A stretch of DNA of 9,081 nucleotides. Origin: Gammaproteobacteria bacterium. Lineage in GTDB: Bacteria; Pseudomonadota; Gammaproteobacteria; Xanthomonadales; Xanthomonadaceae. The notes under the pieces were generated by a model, which did not search any database, had not been told where the DNA came from, and worked only from the letters and a program-made list of their open reading frames with translations. Position numbers and translations under genes: made by a program. Below are positions 5,966 through 9,081 of this stretch, piece after piece. Each line of letters opens with the position of its first letter. Position 1 is the first letter of the stretch. The stretch spans positions 1 through 9,081 of the forward strand of contig JAAZHF010000001.1 in NCBI GenBank assembly GCA_012510865.1. The letters run 5' to 3'.

Positions 5966-6745
5966 TCAGCGGTTGTTGAAGGCCGGCTTGCGCCGTCCAA
6001 GGAAGGCGGCCATGCCCTCGCGCGCGTCGTCGGTCGAGAACACCAGGCCGAATTGCGCGCTCTCGTACTCGAGCCCGTCGTCGATTCCGCATTCGCCGCC
6101 CACGTGGATGGCGTCGAGGATGGCGCGCATCGCCAGCGGCGCGTTGGCCGCCAGCGCCGCCGCGAGTTCCATGGTCGCCGCCTCGAGGTCGGCGGCGGGA
6201 ACCACCCGGTTGACCAGGCCAAGGTCGCGGGCGCGCGCCGCGTCCACCGGGGCGCCGGTGAGCGTCAGTTCCAGCGCCGCGGCGCGGCCGACCAGGCGCA
6301 GGAGCCGCTGGGTGCCGCCGAATCCGGGCAGCAGGCCGAGGGTCACCTCGGGCAGGCCCAGCCGGGCGGAGTCGGCGGCGATACGCAGGTGGCAGGCCAT
6401 CGCCAGTTCGAGGCCGCCGCCCAGTGCATATCCGTTGACCATCGCGACCACCGGCTTGGGCATGCGCTCCATGCGGCGCATCAGGCGCTGGCCGAGCAGC
6501 GAGAAGTCGCGGGCCTCGACCGCGCTCAGCGTGGACATGCGCGCGATGTCGGCGCCGGCGACGAAGGCTTTCCCGCCGGCGCCGGTCAGCACCACCGCGC
6601 GGACCGCGTCGTCGTCGGCGGCGGCGTCGAACGCGGCGTGGAGCGCCTGCAGGGTCGCGCCGTCGAGTGCATTCAGCTTGTCGGGGCGGTTGACGGTGAG
6701 GATGCGGACCGCGTCGCGGTCGCTGGCCAGGATCAGGTCGGTCAT
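5966..6745 (-). CDS. Enoyl-CoA hydratase/isomerase (crotonase) family protein
   Basis: This is a 259-residue crotonase-fold enzyme, the normal length for soluble short-chain enoyl-CoA hydratases, which add water to 2-enoyl-CoA in beta-oxidation and related pathways. The oxyanion-hole segments are AFVAGADIARM (60-70) and NGYALGGGLELA (104-115). The two catalytic acids expected of a hydratase are both present and 20 residues apart: Glu113 and Glu133 (in LPEVTLGLLPGFGGTQRL). The C-terminal FSTDDAREGMAAFLGRRKP is typical of the family. This makes hydratase more likely than an isomerase or a one-acid crotonase relative. The acyl chain specificity cannot be told. The ATG at 6745 lacks a recognisable Shine-Dalgarno; the upstream strand is CCTCC-rich. 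It heads the hydratase, hypothetical, nth run and is divergent from the fkpA-like gene. Confidence 0.93.
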   Translation of the reverse strand: MTDLILASDRDAVRILTVNRPDKLNALDGATLQALHAAFDAAADDDAVRAVVLTGAGGKAFVAGADIARMSTLSAVEARDFSLLGQRLMRRMERMPKPVVAMVNGYALGGGLELAMACHLRIAADSARLGLPEVTLGLLPGFGGTQRLLRLVGRAAALELTLTGAPVDAARARDLGLVNRVVPAADLEAATMELAAALAANAPLAMRAILDAIHVGGECGIDDGLEYESAQFGLVFSTDDAREGMAAFLGRRKPAFNNR

Positions 6746-6770
6746 GGAGGCAGGGAGGTCCCGTGTACGG

Positions 6771-6798
6771 GCCGGGCGGGGAACTTCCCCTGCCCGGC
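6771..6798. repeat. Bulged inverted repeat before the hydratase gene
   Basis: The arms are GCCGGGC-GGGG and CCCC-T-GCCCGGC around AACTT. This makes an 11-bp stem with one bulged base and a 5-nt loop. It begins 26 bp upstream of the hydratase ATG, so it could fold in that gene's 5' leader. Its GGGGAACTTCCCC core is also a DNA palindrome and could be a protein-binding site. No regulator is known. Confidence 0.55.
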
Positions 6799-6847
6799 GG
6801 GGTCGGAGCTTGCGGTGTCAGTGGCGGTTAAGCACTGGGGCCAGTAT

Positions 6848-6895
6848 CCTAGCGTGTCCAGACGGGGCGGCCAGACCGCCCCGCCGTGTCTAGGA
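6848..6895. repeat. Nested inverted repeats upstream of the fkpA-like gene
   Basis: An inner perfect hairpin at 6863-6883 has arms CGGGGCGG/CCGCCCCG with a 5-nt loop. It is flanked by outer arms TCCTAG (6848-6853) and CTAGGA (6890-6895) and by a direct repeat CGTGTC on each side. The structure ends 33 bp before the fkpA ATG and overlaps a possible -10 (TATCCT, 6845-6850). It may be a leader structure, an operator, or a barrier between the divergent units. I see no clear -35. Apart from this and the 6771-6798 repeat I find nothing else in the 183-bp gap. Confidence 0.5.
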
Positions 6896-6928
6896 CCCAA
6901 CCAACGGTCATCCCGGAGAGTCCCACGA

Positions 6929-7639
6929 ATGAAGTTGCGCCTGCTCGCCGCCGCCCTCGCGGCCACCACACTGGTCGCCGGTACGGCCGCCGCCCAGGAC
7001 ACCACCTCCGAGAAGGGGAAGCTCAGCTACGCCATCGGCTACAACACCGGTGCCGAGCTCGCCGAGCTGACCGAGCGCGGTGAGGCGGTCGACATCAATA
7101 CCGTCGTCAAGGCGCTCCAGGACGCCTACGGCAAGAAGGAGCCGGCGGTCCCGGTCGACCAGCTGCGCACCGCGGTCGAGAACATGCAGAAGCGCCAGCA
7201 GGCCAAGATGGAGGCCGAGTTCAAGCGCATCTCCGACGCCAACTAGGCATCGAGCGACAGATCCCTTGCCCAGAACAAGGCCAAGTCGGGCGTGCGCACG
7301 CTGCCCAGCGGCGTCCAGTACCGCGTGATCGAGACCGGCAGCGGCGCCAAGCCGACGGTCAACAGCGACGTCGCGCTGACCTACAAGGGCTCGCTTCCGG
7401 ACGGCACCGTGCTGATCGACACCAACCAGGTGCCCGAAGGCCAGACGCCGCGCCCGATCGAGCTCAAGGTCGCCCAGGTGCCGCTCGAGGGCCTGCGCGA
7501 GGCGCTGCTGCAGATGCCCGCCGGGTCGCGCTGGGAAGTCGTGCTTCCGGGCGACAAGGCCTATGGCACGGACATCCGCGCCGGCCGCATGGCCAACCAG
7601 GCGGTGGTGTTCGACGTCAAGCTGGTCAGCGTCAAGTGA
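6929..7639 (+). pseudogene. fkpA: FkpA-like periplasmic FKBP peptidyl-prolyl isomerase, interrupted by in-frame TAG
   Basis: The product would be a 236-residue exported proline isomerase/chaperone. The ATG at 6929 has GGAG ten bases upstream. Residues 1-22 are a signal peptide ending GTAAA before Gln. Residues 25-105 are the helical FKBP_N dimerisation domain (KLSYAIGYNTGAELAEL; long charged helix near 85-103). Codon 106, at 7244-7246, is TAG. The same frame then continues without a shift for 130 codons: a linker (LAQNKAKSGVRTLPSGVQYRV), then the FKBP domain with YKGSLPDGTV, PLEGLREALLQMPAGSRWEV, KAYG and a VFDVKLVSVK end. Family members have a continuous helix here, so TAG most likely replaced a sense codon (AAG to TAG is one base). 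As written only the N-terminal domain is exported. A GTG at 7292 could restart translation but would lack a signal peptide. Alternatives are amber readthrough or a sequencing error. Confidence 0.85.
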
Positions 7640-7643
7640 CCGC

Positions 7644-7662
7644 GGGGCGCCGCCGGCGCCCC
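7644..7662 (+). terminator. GC-rich hairpin right after fkpA stop
   Basis: Perfect 8-bp arms GGGGCGCC and GGCGCCCC flank a GCC loop, starting five bases after the fkpA TGA. No T-run follows, so a classical intrinsic terminator is not shown. It could protect the transcript's 3' end or pause polymerase. Confidence 0.45.
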
Positions 7663-7669
7663 CGCACCA

Positions 7670-7687
7670 GCGCGGCGCTGGCCGCGC
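7670..7687. repeat. Second hairpin in the fkpA-DUF1289 gap
   Basis: Perfect 7-bp arms GCGCGGC and GCCGCGC flank a GCTG loop. It is the middle of three separate hairpins between 7644 and 7725. It has no T-run and no known role. Confidence 0.4.
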
Positions 7688-7700
7688 ACATGATCGAAGG

Positions 7701-7725
7701 ACGCGCCGGCCACGTGCCGGCGCGT
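7701..7725 (+). terminator. Third, longest hairpin; candidate terminator
   Basis: Perfect 10-bp arms ACGCGCCGGC and GCCGGCGCGT flank a CACGT loop, followed by TCGCGTTTC. It is the strongest terminator candidate between fkpA and the next operon, although the T content after it is low. It ends 35 bp before the DUF1289 start, leaving little room for a separate promoter below it. Confidence 0.5.
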
Positions 7726-7760
7726 TCGCGTTTCAGGGGACAGGAACCGCAGGATCCGCC

Positions 7761-7946
7761 ATGAGCACCGAGTTCCGCGCCGTGCAGAGTCCCTGCATCG
7801 GCGTGTGCACCATCAACGACGAGGGCCTGTGCGACGGCTGCCTGCGCACCGGCGACGAGATCGCCGGCTGGCTTGCGATGGACGACGCGGAGCGGGCGCA
7901 CCTGATGGACGCGGTGCTCCCCGCGCGCGTGGGCGGCCGCGGCTGA
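7761..7946 (+). CDS. DUF1289 family small cysteine-rich protein
   Basis: This 61-residue protein starts at an ATG preceded by AGGA six bases upstream. It shows the DUF1289 signature: SPCIGVC near the N-terminus and then CDGCLRT. The cysteines are 12, 16, 24 and 27 (C-x3-C-x7-C-x2-C), followed by a conserved-looking GDEIAGW. Four cysteines in this pattern suggest a bound metal, probably zinc or an Fe-S centre, but this has not been shown here and the family's function is unknown to me. The stop overlaps the next start (TGATG), so it is translationally coupled to the Nudix gene. The frame extends further upstream, but that part falls in the hairpin region and looks non-coding. Confidence 0.85.
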   Translation: MSTEFRAVQSPCIGVCTINDEGLCDGCLRTGDEIAGWLAMDDAERAHLMDAVLPARVGGRG

Positions 7947-8581
7947 TGGCCCCGATGCCGGCCGACGCCGCGCTGCAGGCCGCGCTGGATCCCCCCGGCG
8001 CGGTCCCGGTCGGGCCGGCCTGGAACCTGGACGAGCTGCGGGACCTGCTGCCGCCCAGAGCATCGCTGGCCGACGCCGCGGTACTGGTTCCCCTCGTCGG
8101 CGAGCGCGAGACGCGGGTGATCCTCACCCGCCGGGACGACGCGCTGCGACACCACGGCGGGCAGGTGAGCTTCCCGGGCGGGCGCGTGGACCCCGGTGAC
8201 TCCGGGCCGCTGGCGGCCGCCCTGCGCGAGGCCGAGGAGGAAATCGGGCTGCGCCGCAGCGATGCACGCGTGCTGGGGTACCTCGATCCCCTGGCCACCG
8301 TGTCCGGCTTCCGCATCCTGCCGGTCGTGGCACGCGTCCCGGAAGGCTTCGAACCGCGGCCCCGCCGGGGCGAGGTCGCCGACGTCTTCAGCCTGCCCCT
8401 GGTCTGGCTGATGGCCCCGGAGAACCTCGCCCGCATCGCGATCCGCTACGGCGGCCGCGAGCGCGAAGTGCTGGAATACCATCGCCACGCCGCCGCCCCC
8501 GGCCAGCGCGTCTGGGGCGCGACCGCGTCGATCCTCTACAACCTGCGCGAGCGGCTCCTGGCCGCGGGAGGACTGCCGTGA
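7946..8581 (+). CDS. CoA-pyrophosphatase-type Nudix hydrolase (NudL-like)
   Basis: This 211-residue Nudix enzyme probably cleaves coenzyme A or acyl-CoA at the pyrophosphate to give phosphopantetheine and 3',5'-ADP. Two signatures are joined. The NuCoA motif is VILTRRDDALRHHGGQVSF (58-76). The Nudix box starts at GGRVDPGD (78-85) and ends in REAEEEIGL (94-102), where the Glu residues bind metal. An Asp in the first acidic position (D85) is usual for the CoA-specific branch, as in E. coli NudL. The ATG at 7946 shares bases with the DUF1289 stop (TGATG); a longer in-frame start inside that gene is possible but would overlap it heavily. The stop overlaps the next start (GTGA). CoA specificity is inferred from motif wording, and other nucleotide-diphosphate substrates are possible. 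Confidence 0.9.
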   Translation: MAPMPADAALQAALDPPGAVPVGPAWNLDELRDLLPPRASLADAAVLVPLVGERETRVILTRRDDALRHHGGQVSFPGGRVDPGDSGPLAAALREAEEEIGLRRSDARVLGYLDPLATVSGFRILPVVARVPEGFEPRPRRGEVADVFSLPLVWLMAPENLARIAIRYGGREREVLEYHRHAAAPGQRVWGATASILYNLRERLLAAGGLP

Positions 8582-9081
8582 ACCGTTCCCCGGATTGGAC
8601 CACCCTGGTGTCGCCGGCCGGACTCGCCGGGCGGCTGGACGACCCGCTGCTGGTCGTGCTCGACGCTCGTTCCACGCTCTCCGACCCTGCGGCGGGCGAA
8701 GCCGCGTGGCGCCAGGGCCACGTGCCGGGCGCGAGGCACGTCGACCTCGAGCGCGACCTGTCGGGTCCGCATTTCCCCGGCGCCGGGCGCCATCCCTGGC
8801 CAGATGCCGATGCCTTCGGCGCCACGCTCGGTGCGCTCGGGGTCACGCCCGCGCACCAGGTGGTGGCCTACGACGCCGCAGACGGCGCCTTCGCCGCACG
8901 CGCCTGGTGCCTGCTGCGGATGGCCGGGCACCGTCGGGTGGCGGTGCTCGACGGCGGCTTCGAGGCCTGGCGCGCGGCCGGCCTCCCGGTGGATGCGGGA
9001 GTTCCGGAACCGCGCCCGGCGCCGCGCTATCCGGTGGCGTTCGCCGACCGGCGGCTGCTCGATGCCGGCGACGTGCAGGCG
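8578..9081 (+). CDS. Rhodanese/3-mercaptopyruvate sulfurtransferase, N-terminal part (3' end outside window)
   Basis: The frame runs 168 codons to the window end without a stop. The GTG start at 8578 is supported by GGGAGGA five bases upstream and by a 4-bp GTGA overlap with the Nudix gene. The first rhodanese domain is complete: VVLDARS (about 26-32), GHVPGARHVDLERDLSG (48-64), HPWP, then VVAYDAADGAFAARAWCLLRMAGH and the closing VLDGGFEAWRAAGLPV. This layout is that of two-domain thiosulfate or 3-mercaptopyruvate sulfurtransferases, which move sulfane sulfur from thiosulfate or mercaptopyruvate to cyanide or thiols. In that group the first domain is structural, and the persulfide-forming Cys lies in the second domain, beyond this window. 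The active-site loop that would separate TST from MST is therefore not visible. Confidence 0.9.
   Translation, partial: MNRSPDWTTLVSPAGLAGRLDDPLLVVLDARSTLSDPAAGEAAWRQGHVPGARHVDLERDLSGPHFPGAGRHPWPDADAFGATLGALGVTPAHQVVAYDAADGAFAARAWCLLRMAGHRRVAVLDGGFEAWRAAGLPVDAGVPEPRPAPRYPVAFADRRLLDAGDVQA

Noticed and set aside
4930..5979. 349-codon plus-strand open frame opposite nth and the hypothetical gene
   Set aside because: Antisense shadow; Nth motifs on the minus strand are decisive.
5834..6928. Long upstream extension of the fkpA frame
   Set aside because: The part before 6929 is antisense to the hydratase and shows no protein features, while the Met at 6929 begins a clear signal peptide.
7563..7760. 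N-terminal extension of the DUF1289 protein
   Set aside because: It crosses the fkpA end and three hairpins and is Arg/Ala-rich. The ATG at 7761 has a good ribosome site and gives the normal family length.
1..9081. Mobile element, CRISPR array, toxin-antitoxin or defence system
   Set aside because: No transposase, integrase, terminal repeats, spaced repeat array or defence-type domain was seen on either strand; all clear genes are ordinary chromosomal ones.

Overview
The window is about 9 kb of very GC-rich, densely coding DNA. Gene content and protein style fit a gammaproteobacterium of the Xanthomonadaceae type (Lysobacter, Luteimonas, Stenotrophomonas or Xanthomonas relatives). This assignment is an inference from gene content, since no rRNA or other marker is present.

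Layout from left to right. (1) Plus strand, 2-2518: the end of a CreC-type sensor histidine kinase, then creD, with a near-perfect CreB recognition tag (cre/blr-tag) between them. The creD frame lacks a stop codon at its expected end and runs on, antisense, through the next genes. (2) Minus strand, 4727-1811: an OprO/OprP-family porin, a GT4 glycosyltransferase and a PAP2 phosphatase. A well-formed Pho box precedes the porin, and a weaker site with the same geometry precedes the glycosyltransferase. Together they suggest a phosphate-starvation unit combining phosphate uptake with envelope-lipid remodelling. The PAP2 protein carries Cys in place of a usually essential Arg. (3) Minus strand, 6745-4873: a tight run of enoyl-CoA hydratase, a small hypothetical protein and endonuclease III (nth). 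(4) Plus strand, 6929-7639: an FkpA-like periplasmic FKBP prolyl isomerase, divergent from the hydratase and cut by an in-frame TAG. (5) A 121-bp gap with three perfect hairpins. (6) Plus strand, 7761 to the window end: a translationally overlapping set of DUF1289 protein, CoA-pyrophosphatase-type Nudix hydrolase and a two-domain rhodanese sulfurtransferase cut by the window edge.

I did not find a mobile element, CRISPR array, tRNA or rRNA. No wholly new multi-gene system is evident. The most interesting points are the two phosphate/Cre regulatory signals and the set of apparently damaged or altered genes: fkpA amber codon, creD lost stop, PAP2 Arg to Cys, and Nth His to Pro. These could be real lineage-specific changes or base-level errors in the assembly, and raw reads would separate the two.
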